DNA of 64,000 nucleotides from Anadara kagoshimensis (GCA_021292105.1 CM037870.1:16857087-16921086), one strand, 5' to 3'. Positions 40,978-52,405 are shown, numbered from the stretch's first letter. Notes: a model not told the origin generated them from the sequence alone. A program made the numbers and translations.

Positions 40978-42077
40978 TGTTGCAGTGTAATAGTTTTTAT
41001 ATTTTTTTCTATAATCTTTAATAGGTATAGTTGCCAGTTTAATTTTATGTTACAGAAGTACAGTCACACCAGTATAGGCCGTGGGTGTTAGCTTTGTGTA
41101 GTGTATTTTATTTCATTTAGTTTTAATTAAGCCCTGAGGCTGAGTGTCACAGAAGTTAAAGTATCATTTTATATCAATTGGTCAAGGCATTTTATTTATT
41201 TAAACTTCAAACTAATCTCTATCCTTTAAGTGTATCAGAGGTGAGTTATGTCTGAAACTTTGTGATTTAATTTCTTTAGCTAATTTAAATTAGTTTATTT
41301 ACACTTCTCAAGTCTAATGTTATCACCCTGTCATTAAGAGAACATAAATCTTATCTGTGATCAAACTTTTATTTTCTTTATCCATCCTGTGCTCATACTG
41401 GTTATCATGACTAGTAATTAAACCCTTTATCTTATAGACACGGTATTAGTTTTTAATTATAAAATAATAATGGATTACCGACCACGTGCTATACTCGCAG
41501 TATCAAATCCTGGGTAGGAGAGGCTTCTTTGCCAGTTTCCGACACGCGGTCAGACCGACAGCGTTGGGGTGTTCATATATTGAATGCTTGTTTTAATATT
41601 TTACAGGTATGTTATACTGCGTTTAATGCAACTTGATTAGTTACATTTTTACTTAAACAATTGTTTCATTTTTCAATAAGTGGAAATATTGTTTTGATTC
41701 CACAGTATTAATTTTAACTTTATTAATTTTAACTTATTTCATTAATATCTTTAATGAATTAATTACTTTTAGAGCATTAATGTTAAATGCTATTCAGTTT
41801 GAAATAAGCTTTATGCTTTATGTATTTTAATTGTAATGTTTCATTATTATTATTATTATTATTATTATTTTATTATTACTATTCTTGGCCAGTTTCCGAC
41901 ACGCGGTCAGACCGACAGCGTTGGGGTGTTCATATATTGAATGCTTGTTTTAATATTTTACAGTTACCAGAAATATCTTTGTTTTAACACCAATAAAGAA
42001 CAATATATAAATATAGTCGGCGGCTCTTGTGTTTTGTTTTTACGAACCCTAGCCTGGACAACTGAGGTCCCGCTACA
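40978..42077 (+). repeat. 3' LTR of the Ty3/Gypsy element
   Basis: 1100 bp, same ends and internal 76-bp duplication (41531-41606, 41888-41963) as the 5' LTR. The 5' LTR has T5 and C4 where this copy has T4 and C3, plus several other one-base indels. AATAAA at 41992-41997. Confidence 0.95.
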
Positions 42078-42320
42078 TCTATATAAGGGCCACCTGCTTA
42101 TAAAGACCAGTATAATTGTATCCCAATTGTTCTTTGTTCATATTATTTGAACATGTATATATAAAGACCACCTCTATATAAGGGCCACCTGCTTATAAAG
42201 GCCTTTGGGTTTTTTCCAAGTTGTTCTTTGTTCATATTATTTGAACCTGTATGTAAAAGCCACTTTCCCGTAAAGGTCACTTTTACCCCTTGGGTGGCCT
42301 TTTATTGAAAAGTTTGACTT
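42078..42320. mobile_element. MITE family A, right part, split by the Ty3/Gypsy element
   Basis: Resumes with TCTATATAAGGGCCACCTGC. The 34-bp unit (CCACCTCTATATAAGGGCCA CCTGCTTATAAAGG) recurs, separated by TTGTTCTTTGTTCATATTAT blocks. It ends near AAAAGTTTGACT, a degraded TIR. Confidence 0.8.
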
Positions 42321-42397
42321 TATTATATATTTATTTTATTTGTTTCCAGATTAATTTCTGATGTGAATTTATTTTTTTATTTCAATTTATTTTATCA

Positions 42398-42731
42398 TTT
42401 TTATAGTCAAATTTTATCCCAGTCAATAATATTTCACTTATTGAGATGTCCCCAGCAATAGAAGGTGCAAAAATTTTGCCTGTGTGTTGCACTGATGGCA
42501 TTATACAGCAGGGTTCTTTAACATGCCAAGCCCACCGTGACATGGGACGTGGTTTATTTTAAGTTCCCATCCAAAAGAACTGTGACTATCATTTCATAAT
42601 GCTGAGTGCTTGGCAAAAAAAAAAACAGTCGCTACCCACTTTCAAGTCTTGGGTCAGACCTGGTCAAGGCTCGTTCCCATGACCTACCACTTATGGAGCC
42701 AGCACTTTACCATCTGAGCTACCGCAGTGGT
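42398..42731 (-). mobile_element. SINE family E, near full-length
   Basis: Tail ATCCCAGTCAATAATATTTC, body GGCATTATACAGCAGGGTTC, CACCGTGACATGGGAC, GTGCTTGGCAAAAA, and tRNA-like head (CCATCTGAGCTACCGCAGTG) in minus orientation. The B-box is damaged (GCTCGTTCCC where family members have GTTCGAACCC). Confidence 0.85.
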
Positions 42732-43137
42732 TTTTTTTTAATATGAAAATCTGCTAGTGTTTGAGATTTTAAATTGTGAATGTGGCCCAATAGATAAGCA
42801 ACTTGATCTTACATAAAACAGAACATTTCATGTTCCATACAAAAAAGATTTTTTAATTGAATTCCGCATGCTGTTTTATGATGCAACAGATTTTCATTAT
42901 TAATATAATCAATATGTTTGAATTTCATAGATAATCTCATCACATTACAATAAGCTGATTTATGGATTAAATACAACATCAAAACCAAGTCTCTGGAATA
43001 ATTACCCCATTAGCACAACACACTCATTCTCATGTTTGAAAACTGCCTCTTTGAAAATGGTCTTTATGGGCATACCACTTAATAGGTACCCAGGTAACGT
43101 TTGTATTGAAGGATATGAAAACACATAATTGAACAAA
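42732..43137. other. Spacer, nothing recognised
   Basis: Noncoding. TTAATTGAATTCCGCATGCT and ATTAATATAATCAATATGTT recur at 33210-33270, so part of the sequence flanking the retroelement region is an old duplicate. Confidence 0.4.
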
Positions 43138-43235
43138 CAGAGTGGGGTAGTGAATGAAGTTTTTCAGCCTAGTCAAGATTCTTACACTTATATCGAGGTG
43201 TCAGTCAGTTCAGGGATGGTGGATTGATAGATTGA
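43138..43235 (-). mobile_element. SINE family F, tail fragment
   Basis: AGTCAAGATTCTTACACTTA then TATCGAGGTGTCAGTCAGTT and GGATGGTGGA. Truncated where a SINE E fragment begins. Confidence 0.6.
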
Positions 43236-43400
43236 TTGATTGATTAATTATTATATATTGAGACATCACCAGTTATGTCAAAAATTCTTACCTTTGCTGT
43301 GCATTTAGGGCAATAAGCAGGGAGGATTCTTTGAAGTACAAACCCTACCATGACAAGGGGCATGGGTATTTATGGTCTCTTCCCAAGAATCCTTAAAATT
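43236..43400 (-). mobile_element. SINE family E, partial
   Basis: (GATT)n tail, GAGACATCACCAGTTATG, AGGGCAATAAGCAGGGAGGA and TACCATGACAAGGGGCATGG. The head half is missing. Confidence 0.6.
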
Positions 43401-43659
43401 TTTAAAATTTCCAGCAATTTTTCAGTACTCCAATATATATTGTAGGGGTTAAATATCTGATACTGCTAATATAGCATCCAGTTACCCGAACAAGGTTTTC
43501 AAAAGGAATTAAAAAACATGTAGGTACATGCATAATATTTATAGATGATGCATAAGCACTGATATTTAATCATCAATAATAGCACTAGCAGACTTATTAT
43601 AAATCAATGACAGAGATCTCAGAGAGACGCACGACACAAAACAGGGTACACTCTTTACA

Positions 43660-44175
43660 AGAAATATGGACCATCTATTAATATACACATTAAAAACCTT
43701 TAAATTTTCACACTAAATAGCATCATGTTACATGAAATATCATACGGACCATCTTATTAATATGCATAAAAACCTTTAAATTTTATAAATTTTACATTTT
43801 TACAATAAATAGCACCCTGCTACATGCAATATCATATAGACCATCTTATATTAATGCATCAAAAAGAATAAAAATTTTACAATAAGCAGTACTGCATTAC
43901 ATCCAAATATCCATATGGGCCATCTTATATTAATATGCAAAAAACATTGAATTTTTATAATAAATAGCACAGTGTTACATGCCATATCATATAGACCATC
44001 TTATATTGATGCATCAAAAAGAATAAAAATTTTACAATAAGCAGCACCCTGCTACATTTAATATCATAAAAATGATCTTATTTTAATATGGACCATCATG
44101 TTAATATGCACAAACAACCATTAAACTTTTACCATAAATAGCACCATGTTACATGCGATATCATATTTTATCAAT
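43660..44175. repeat. Tandem array, about 6 units of 85-110 bp
   Basis: CATAGACCATCTTATATTAA(T)ATGCA...AAAA, then TTTTACAATAAATAGCACC and TGTTACATGCAATATCATA, recurs from about 43665 to 44165 with moderate divergence. Confidence 0.75.
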
Positions 44176-44319
44176 TTTTTCCTCAAAGAAAATGGAATAA
44201 AAATCCTGTCACATCAATTTTATCTTGATAAATGGGAGAACCCTTTAGTAAATGGAAAAATGGATCTCTGAAATTCAGTTAATTTAGATGAAAATTTGCT
44301 TACATGAATTTTTTAAGAG

Positions 44320-44385
44320 TGGAATGGAGTAATGGAATTCTGCAGAACCCAGTCAAGATGTTTTTGCTTTTATCGAGGCAGAAAA
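44320..44385 (-). mobile_element. SINE family F, tail fragment
   Basis: GAGTGGAATGGAGTAATGGA, CCCAGTCAAGATG and ATCGAGGCAG. Confidence 0.5.
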
Positions 44386-44679
44386 ATTGATTTACAATTT
44401 TTTAGATAGGTTATAGTACATGAATCACTAAAAGTGAATATTTATGTTATAAATGTCACACAAAAAACATTTCTATAGCAACTATGGCATACATACAATG
44501 CACTAACAAATTTTGCAAACAGTGTAAAACTTTTTAGAAAAGTTATGAATTTGTGAAAATTTGGGAACATTGTTAGTATTGTAAAAACTGATTTACGGTA
44601 ATTCACCAACAGGCAGAAGTAATCCATGCCCAAAAATGTTCCAAATTTTACACCTCACCCCTCCATTAATTAGTGGAGT

Positions 44680-44868
44680 GACATGGAATGGAGAAATAGT
44701 ATTTTATGTCAAAGTCAACATTTTTGCACCTATATCCAGTCAGCCAGTTTTGATATGTTAAACTGACCTTGGGTAAGCTGAACTGACAAACTTTATTTAA
44801 TTAGAATCTGCCTTAATGGGATTCAAGCTTCGGCAGCAAGAGGTGCTATGATCTATCTATAGCCCCTT
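44680..44868 (-). mobile_element. SINE family F, near full-length, diverged
   Basis: GGAATGGAGAAATAGTATTT, AAACTGACCTTGGGTAAGCT, GAACTGACAAACTTTATTTA, ATGGGATTCAAGCTTCGGCA and AGGTGCTATGATC, in minus orientation. Confidence 0.65.
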
Positions 44869-45928
44869 GCTTGCTTTAGACCTCCTCATTCTTTTAATGT
44901 CACAATACAGAAACTACTGCAAGAAAAACATTTTCTTCCACATAAGATAATATCTTGAAAATAGCTACACATATTATGATGTCAAAATGTAAATTTCACA
45001 CTGTCCTGAGTGACAGAAATGTCACTTTCTCTAAAGCCAACAAATCAATTTCATTTGCTATCAATAAATGCTTCACTGTAAAAAATCTCACTCTCCAGCA
45101 TGAAACATCTCAACAAACTGTCAATCTGGAAATTAAAAATTGAAATCCTCAGACTAAAATTTCTGCACCATTATTTCAACATGTTGCAGGGATTTTCTGA
45201 CCTTTTTGGGAAAAGGACCTTGGGATGAAATTGGGAAAATGCTCAACAAAAATGTAATTTTGGGAAAAATCACAACAACATATTAATAATTCTAGACCAC
45301 TAAAATACTCTTTTGTCTCTATATAAATCATCCAGCAAAATGTGGGTTAATATATCAGAACGAGATATCCTCCGAATATGATGTTGATGATCTTGTGAAT
45401 TTTTTTCTCTCAAAAAATTGATAAACATAGCTAATTGGGAATTTTTTACTACAGAATTCGGAAAAATGTATGTTTTTTTTTTGCATTGGGAATGGGTCCC
45501 TTTACCTGACCCTGTGGATACCCAGAAAAATCCCTGCCGTTGTAAACCAGAGGACATCCAATGGTGAGGTAAAACACTTTAGGCATGAAGACCAAATCTC
45601 AACCACTTACCACATAAACCTTTGGACCCAAGTAATTGTTAGTCTTGTAACCATGGATACAATATTTTGAGATTTTGAAACTTGACAAAAAAAATTCTAC
45701 AATATCAAACATTAGTGTAACTGTGCAACAAATGAACTGCTATTATTTGGTCATCAACAAAAATTAAAACATTTAAAAAAAAAAAAAAAATTTAAAAAAA
45801 AAATGCTTTTTACATTTCAAAACACTGCACTGAATTAAAATTCTTTTCTTGATTTTTAGTTATAACAACCTTTTTTAGACAAAAAAAATTTTAGTTACAA
45901 ATTTTTTAATTGAAAATATCACACTCAC
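44869..45928. other. Spacer, no gene recognised
   Basis: AT-rich, with (A)n runs at about 45775-45801. The short open frames on both strands have no recognisable motif. Confidence 0.4.
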
Positions 45929-46500
45929 CTGTATGTGTCCTGTAGTCTCGGAAAACAAAATTAATCCCTATATATATATTAAACCTCCTTATCTGATGTG
46001 CAGAAATCAGCCTCCTTATCTCGACAATATCTGTTAACATATATACACTGACAACACATAAATATCAGAATGTGGCACAAAGAGAGAGAAAAAATACCAT
46101 GCACATTCCTGAAAACTTTCGGCAATTATCATCTAATCTTGCCGCTTACATGTATACACAAAACCAAAACATAGGAATCTTGATGATAACGAGCTAAGAC
46201 GAGGGGGGAGGACTGCCGAGACTGGAAGACCAAAAACTTTCACTAACAAAAATTAATATGAAACTTCACCCCCTCCCGAGAGAGTTTCACAGCCATCCGT
46301 TAATAATTAAACACTAAACGTTAAAGTTTCTCACCCACTCTTTACATACATACAGGTTCTGATAATCTCCCAGATAAGGAGAATAAAGCCACACTGCCCA
46401 CTGCTGTTAATCACCCTCCCCTCTGTGTTCAGTGAAATGTGTTGCTGTTACTATACAATATCATCTCTCTATCCGGAATACATCATAAAGAAATCATGTT
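45929..46500 (-). promoter_or_regulatory. Candidate noncoding leader exon and promoter region
   Basis: On the minus strand GACACATACAG|GTGAGTGTG at 45929/45928 is a near-perfect 5' splice site. The upstream 500 bases are not part of any repeat family seen in the window and contain a few CpGs. This could be a 5' UTR exon of the LIM gene, whose coding exon at 13503 needs an upstream exon. Splice-site strength alone is weak evidence. Confidence 0.25.
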
Positions 46501-46835
46501 ATGATCAATGCTGATAATTAAGAGTATTAAAATAGCCTAATGTTTAGAGAAAACCGCGGAGATCAAAGCTACCTTGGAAACTTAACAGGATTAAATATTT
46601 GTAATAAATGTCTATAACTGTCAATTTCATGCAGTCTGAGTTGCTCTCTATGCATCAATTTCGTTCACCAAGACCAATTTTGTTCATCAGATCAAAATCA
46701 GAGGTTTACAGACAGGAACATTGATGTGGGGTTTTTTTTCATATTCAATGATAAAAAGGTTACTCCACTTTTGATAGTAATCTTGATTTCTTTACCAGGC
46801 ACTGTGAGTTAAAAGAATGAAATTTACATTGCAAG
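46501..46835. other. Spacer, nothing recognised
   Basis: Noncoding. Confidence 0.35.
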
Positions 46836-47131
46836 AGATTGATTGACTGATTGAATGAATGGGGTTTTATGTCCCAGTGAAGAATATTTCACTTATATTG
46901 AGAAGTCACCAGACCCAAACTTTTCAGTGCACTCAGGCAGGGAGGGGTCTTTAACATGCCATGCCTGCTGTGACACAGGATATCAATATTTTAAGACTTT
47001 CATTTCTAAATGATGAGTGCTTGGCGAAAGAACAGTCACTGTGTATTTTCAAGTTTTGTTTTGACCCAGCCAGGGTTCAAACCCACAACTTATAAAGTTA
47101 GCACCCTACCAACTGAGCTACCATAGTGGTA
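46836..47131 (-). mobile_element. SINE family E
   Basis: (GATT/GAAT)n tail, GTTTTATGTCCCAGTGAAGA, GAAGTCACCAGACCCAAAC, GCTGTGACACAGGATATCAA, GAGTGCTTGGCGAAAGAACA, GGGTTCAAACCCACAACTTA and AACTGAGCTACCATAGTGGT. Confidence 0.85.
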
Positions 47132-47197
47132 TGTTGCCAGAGATCCCAATATTCAAATTTCAACATTATATATACATGTATATAATATTGTATGTAA

Positions 47198-47392
47198 TAC
47201 AGTGGAACTTGTTTTAAAGGCCACCTCTATATAAGGACCACCTGCTTTTAAAGACCATTATTTAAAGACCAGTAAAATATTATCCCAATCACTTTACATT
47301 CATGTTATTTTAATCTGTATATAAAGACCACCTGTCCATAAAGGCCACTTTTACTGGTTCCTTTTGGTGCCTGTATAGACAGGTTTGACTGT
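47198..47392. mobile_element. MITE, family A
   Basis: Left TACAGTGGAACTTGTTTTAA with AGGCCACCTCTATATAAGGA, right AGACAGGTTTGACTGT. The interior has CCACCTGTCCATAAAGGCCA. Confidence 0.8.
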
Positions 47393-48734
47393 TTTGTTTA
47401 TATTTTTATACTTATTTAATGTTTGTTTGTATTTGCCCCTAAACAATATTATATGTTGAGTTTAGACAATAAAGTTTATCATTATCTACTAAAAACGCCC
47501 ATGCTCTTGGTGATACAAGGTTTAAGAAACAAAAGGTTGGGTAAATAAACTTGGAATATTTTGTATCAATAATAGATTGTCAACAAAAATATTCTTAAAA
47601 GTAATTTTATTTCATTTATATATTTATTAATTCATTTTTTATTTATTTATTTTTTACTTATTATTTATTTATTATTTATTTATTTATTTGTTTTTTTATT
47701 TATTTGTTTATTTATTCATTTATTTTTACATTCGCTAATTTATTTATTTTTTATTTTAAAATAATGTGAACTCTTTTATATTTTTATTTAAATATTTTTA
47801 GACATACTGACATACCATAAATATATATTTTTCATAGACAAAGACAAAATTTGCTCACACAGGTATTCCGCCAGAAACTCTTTTTTTTTTTTTGTTACTG
47901 GTAACTTTTAAAAGTATTATATGGATCAGAGTTGTCTCCCTTACACCATAGGTTTTTCCCCATTTTTTTATGATTGAAAATTACATTTTAATCAAATATT
48001 TATATGCCTGAATTTTTATTATAAATTTGACAAATTTTCAGGTAATAGCACATGTTAAATTAAGTATCAATATATATTACCCAATTTAAAAAAAAAATTC
48101 TTGAGGGGTTACTGACAGACATCTCAGGTTCAACAAAACATACAAGATTAAAAAAAATGTATATCCAGGCATTTATAAAATAAGACGCAAACGTAATGTT
48201 GAATAAATCTGATGGTCGTTATATAAAATATCTCTATAAAAATAGCATCTCTCAAGAGAGTTTAATTAAATCCATCTGTATGTTACGAAAAAAAATTATC
48301 AGAAAAAAAAACTTTCCCCCGTCTTCAAGCTTTATCAGGTAGGGGGTATCATATATGCTTTCTCATAAAATATGTGCTGCAGACTAAAGAATTTGCATGA
48401 CTGTAGAGTAAAAAAAATGTCTATAGAAAAAAATTATCAAATCATAAAACATATGTTCCTCTTAGAGGCCATTAATGGGTAAAATATTTTAGATTAGCGA
48501 GAATTGAAGGGCTTTATATAGTAGCTCACCTGAATTAAGTAAAAGTTTATAAAAATGATAAATTTCATAAAATTATTCCCTGAGGGAATTATTTAGATAT
48601 GATTAGATAATTATTGTATTAAGAAAGATACCTTTTATACAGCTCCTCTAAGGATGAATTATTTAGTTCTCGGTATGGACTCATTTTGGAAGGACAATTT
48701 TTTATAAAAAATTATCAAATCATGTTCTTTCTGG
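47393..48734. other. AT-rich spacer with (TTTA)n low-complexity tract
   Basis: 47630-47760 is almost entirely TTTA/ATTT repeats. The remainder is AT-rich noncoding sequence without recognised elements. Confidence 0.5.
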
Positions 48735-48855
48735 CCACCACAGTATCTTAGATGGTAAAGCGCTCACTCTGTCTGTGGGAAGTCATGGATTCAAATGCTG
48801 GCCGAGTCTGACCAAGACTTGAGAATAGCTAGGTAGTGACTTTTTTTGCTAAGTA
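48735..48855 (+). mobile_element. SINE family E, head fragment
   Basis: CCACCACAGTATCTTAGATG, GTAAAGCGCTCACTCTGTCT, GATTCAAATGCTGGCCGAGT, CTGACCAAGACTTGAGAATA and AGTGACTTTTTTTGCTAAGT form the tRNA-like head and first part of the body. The copy stops and a second one begins 36 bases later. Confidence 0.75.
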
Positions 48856-48890
48856 AAACATATGTTCTTCTTGGAGAAAGACCACTACAG

Positions 48891-49185
48891 TAGCTCAGTT
48901 GGTAAAGCGCTCACTATGTATGAGGGAGGTCATGGGTTTGAATGCTGGCAGAGTCTGATCAAGACTTGAGAATATGTAGCTAGGTAGTGACTGTTCTTTC
49001 GCCAAGTACTCATCATTTAGAAATGAAAGTCATGGCAGGCTTGAAATGTTACAAAACCCTCTCTGCACATTATCCTTACAAACTGCAGTGGTAAAGATTT
49101 TTGCCACTTCAACAATTGTTGGTGAAGTCTCGATATAAGTAAAATATTCTTATCTGGGAAATAAAAACCCATTCAAATTAATCAA
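48891..49185 (+). mobile_element. SINE family E, plus orientation, near full-length
   Basis: ACCACTACAGTAGCTCAGTT (A-box), GGTCATGGGTTTGAATGC (B-box region), GACTGTTCTTTCGCCAAGTA, GAAATGAAAGTCATGG, AGTCTCGATATAAGTAAAAT and a tail TAAAAACCCATTCAAATTAA. Confidence 0.85.
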
Positions 49186-50190
49186 TAAATCTTTTCTGAG
49201 GACAAAAATGGGTAAAATATTTGAGATTAGCAAGAGCTGAAGGGCTCTAAAGCTCACTTGACCACAACATCTGATGGTATAGTCAAAAATCTATTTCAGT
49301 TGGAAAGCAGGAAAAAATACTGTAAACTGTGATATTTAGCAGCAGTTTGATTTTAAGCATGTTTGGTGGTCAGATATTTCAGCTAAAATAAAACTGTGCT
49401 AACATTAAGTATACGTGACTCATAAAGCACACGAAAAATTGGAACCCTAAAATAAAACAGCGACAACTCCTTCTGTCAAGTAAAATCGCTAAAATAAGTT
49501 TGCGCTAATATAAAGTGGTTTAAATTATACAGAACACGAAATGTCAGAAGTTTATCAGACCCAAATTATGACAATAACCAATACTAGGAAATTGTGCATC
49601 TAAATATTTAACATTACAGTGTTCATTCTAAGCTGCGTACCATTTACACAATATTTTCAGGCATTTTATTCTCAAATGTCTTCAATTGATTTTATGTGTT
49701 AGTTTTAGTTCTAGTTCTATGCAGTGCAGAATCTTTTTCTTATACATGTATGTATAAAAAATGAAGTATCACCAACCATCCCTATTTTTTTTCAACACTG
49801 ACCACCATCACGGTACCAAAGCAGTGCCATGGCAACTATTGACATACTAGTGTCAGTGACATCATTAAACAGCACAATTCAGGCAGTTTTTGCGTGGAAT
49901 TCAAGCATGCCGGGCCTTTGTCGGAACTTTGTTGGTGTGGCTGGTGATTCATCAATTGAACAGCACAGTCATTTTTTTCTGTTCAAATTATTAATTATAA
50001 GAGTTATTGATTTGAAAATCTTAAGATGGCCAAGTATTAAAAGGTGATAAAAATTTATCAATTTACATGTAATTAATTAAATGGTGAATTTTAGAAGTAA
50101 AATTAATTTTGGAGTCAAAGTCAGTGTTGAAATTATATGACAGGTAGTAGTAAAGTTATGTCTAAACCAAAGGAACCTAACAAATATGGA
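49186..50190. other. Spacer; possible diverged MITE at 49318-49530
   Basis: TACTGTAAACTGTGATATTT near 49319 and AGTGGTTTAAATTATACAG near 49515 could be highly diverged TIRs of an element with GCTAAAATAA...GCGCTAATATAAAG interiors, but pairing is poor. The rest shows nothing. Confidence 0.3.
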
Positions 50191-50194
50191 CTTT

Positions 50195-50525
50195 ATAAAG
50201 ATTGGTGGTTTACTCTTGGCACTCCAGTTTTCTCTACCATCCTTTAACTGACTGCCTAGATATACTGTTTAAGTGAAAGAATCCTGACTTGGGCATAAAA
50301 CTCTATAGGTAAAGCCACTCCTTTTGTGGTTTACTCTGGGCACTCTGGTTTCCTCTACCATCCCTGAACTGACTGCTTCTATATATAAGTGAAAGAATTC
50401 TGACTGGGGCATAATTAAGCAATAGGTAAAGCCACTCCTTTGATGGTTTTCCTCCACCTTCCCTGATCTGACGGCCTCAATATAAACTCAAGATTCTTGA
50501 CTGGGTGTAAAATTACATTACTCAA
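50195..50525 (+). repeat. Tandem triplication of a headless SINE F
   Basis: GTGGTTTACTCTTGGCACTC, then CTACCATCC, AACTGACTGCC, AAGTGAAAGAATCCTGACTT and GGGCATAAAACTCTATAGGT AAAGCCACTCCTTT repeats three times (50205, 50329, 50436). Only the last unit has the true SINE end (GTGTAAAATTACATTACTCA). Confidence 0.75.
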
Positions 50526-51236
50526 CTCCAAAGCAGTTTCAGACAAGCATCACATCAATCCAATATTTTACACTATTCAGACAACAAAATGAAGCACCTT
50601 AAATTACAAGTAATAATAACCAAGAATCTAAAACCCACACCTTTATTGATCCTCGGAATCAAAGTAACTGGAATTCTGATACGGTTTGCTAACACATATA
50701 CCCATTACTAAAGAGAACATACAACTTCCTCCAACATATATATCAAGAGCTCCTTAATGAGTGCCTTTGGTACCAATGAATCACTAGGAAATACAACCAA
50801 ACACAAATTACCATCCATCACCTTACAGTACCGTATCAAACTTAAAAAGTGCACTCACATAAAGGTCAATGTATCTATGTATGTCAGTTATTACTAGAAT
50901 TGTCGGTGAAGCTGACTTGCACCCCTGCACTGTTTTTTCCAGTGGATAATGAGAATTGCATATCAGCAGACAACTTCATGTTAGGATAATTCAAATAAAG
51001 TAAATCTGATCAAACTAATAATCGCAACTGCACATGTTCTTATCACAAGTAACATCAGTGCATAATTCCACAAAAATTGGATCATGCATGAATGGATAAA
51101 CCTGTATACAGATGGACTCCAACTGTCAAGGCGATTCCAGCATCACACCCCCCCCCCCCCCACTTCTTTGTTGCTAAGGAAAATAAAACCTTTCATACTT
51201 CTAGTTCACTAAGAGCCATAAAACACACTTATAGAC
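50526..51236. other. Spacer with poly-C tract
   Basis: A C13 run lies at about 51147-51160. Nothing else was recognised. Confidence 0.4.
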
Positions 51237-51466
51237 CCTCAGTGGTCAAGTGGTCTAAAGCACAAGCTTACAGAGCACATATCCTCTAACCAGGTTTTGA
51301 ATCCAATCTAGGCGTTTCCTAGTGTGAGGTGAGACAATTCACTTGGTTGTTTTCTCCAGGCACTCCAGTTCTGTCTACCATTCCTGAAATGACCATCCCC
51401 ATGTAAGTGAAACGTGCTTGACTGGGTTGGATGTAAAACACCATTACTCTACTCCATTTTGTAAAA
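51237..51466 (+). mobile_element. SINE family F, full-length, plus orientation
   Basis: CCTCAGTGGTCAAGTGGTCT (A-box), GGTTTTGAATCCAATC (B-box), CTAGTGTGAGGTGAGACAAT, CAGGCACTCCAGTTCTGTCT, ACCATTCCTGAAATGACC, and end GGATGTAAAACACCATTACT. It is the best plus-strand copy for defining the family. Confidence 0.85.
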
Positions 51467-51559
51467 CATGATAAATACATTGTGTTTTTGTTTTTTGGGT
51501 CCTTTTTTTAAATATACCCTAAAGACACATATATGTGTCTACCTGTGGACCCATTGAGT

Positions 51560-51899
51560 TGAGTTGAGTAATGGTGTTTAACATCCCAGTCAAAAATATT
51601 TCACTTATATCGAGACGTCACCAGCTATAGGCGAAGGTATTGAAATTTTGCCTGTGCGTTGCACTGATGGCATTATACAGCAGGGTTCTTTAGCGTGCCA
51701 AGCCCACCGTGACATGGGACCTCGTTTATTTCACGTTCCCATTCGAAAGAACCGTGACTTTCATTTCGTAATGCCGAGTGCTTGGCGAAAGAACAGTCAC
51801 TACCCACTTTCAAGTCTTGGGTCAGACCCGGCCGGGGATCGAACCCATGACCTCCCACTTACAGAGCGAGCACGCTACCAACTGAGCTATCGCAGTGGT
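51560..51899 (-). mobile_element. SINE family E, full-length, little diverged
   Basis: GTAATGGTGTTTAACATCCC tail, GACGTCACCAGCTATAGGCG, GCGTTGCACTGATGGCATTA, TAGCGTGCCAAGCCCACCGT, CCGTGACTTTCATTTCGTAA, GTGCTTGGCGAAAGAACAGT, CGGCCGGGGATCGAACCCAT, and head ACCAACTGAGCTATCGCAGT. The retained CpGs suggest a young copy. Confidence 0.9.
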
Positions 51900-51903
51900 A
51901 TAT

Positions 51904-52405
51904 GGGGACCCACTGAACAGTTATATGTATTTGTGACAGTAAAATCCTTGTTTAGGGTCAAAACTCTTCAAATGCAAAACAATTATCTTTGTAATACTGT
52001 CATTGATTTTAAAAATATGGCATCAAAGGTACCAAAATATGCAAAAAAGAATTACAATCTCATGATGTAAGAAATAGTTTCTACCAACAGTGTTCAATGA
52101 TGGTGCCATTTAAATTTTTCAGATGAAGCCATGTTTAAAAAAAAAACATTCCTTGGGGACCCATTGAACAGATACATGTATTTGTGACAGTAAAATCCTT
52201 GTTTAAGGCCAAAACTCTTCAAATGCAAAATGGTTATTTCTGTAATACTGTCATTGATTTTAAAAATATAGCATCAAAGGTACCAAAATATGCAAATTAG
52301 AATTACAATCTCATGATGTAAGAAATAGTTTCTACCAAACAGTGTTCAATGATGGTGCCATTTAAATTTTTCAGATGAAGCCATGTTTAAAAAAAAAAAA
52401 AACAT
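51904..52405. repeat. Two-copy tandem duplication, unit about 250 bp
   Basis: GGGGACCCACTGAACAGTTA at 51904 and GGGGACCCATTGAACAGATA at 52154 start two units that stay about 95% alike through GACAGTAAAATCCTTGTTTA, ATTACAATCTCATGATGTAA and GATGAAGCCATGTTTAAAAA. A recent duplication. Confidence 0.9.

Larger units (their letters stand above)
33564..42077 (+). mobile_element. Complete Ty3/Gypsy LTR retrotransposon, 8.5 kb
   Basis: Order: 5' LTR (33564-34664), tRNA-Lys primer-binding site, 1.05-kb leader, gag, pol in the -1 frame, polypurine tract, 3' LTR (40978-42077). The protease-RT-RNase H-integrase order puts it in Ty3/Gypsy rather than Ty1/Copia. Ends are TG...CA with a 4-bp target duplication (TCTA). 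No envelope-like frame lies between pol and the 3' LTR, which are only about 47 bp apart. Both coding frames are intact and the LTRs are almost identical, so the insertion is young and possibly still competent. The lineage within Ty3/Gypsy was not determined. Confidence 0.96.

Noticed and set aside
51648..52070. 140-residue plus-strand frame and similar frames at 5184, 53063 and 59446
   Set aside because: All lie inside family E SINEs and are the same noncoding sequence translated in different copies.
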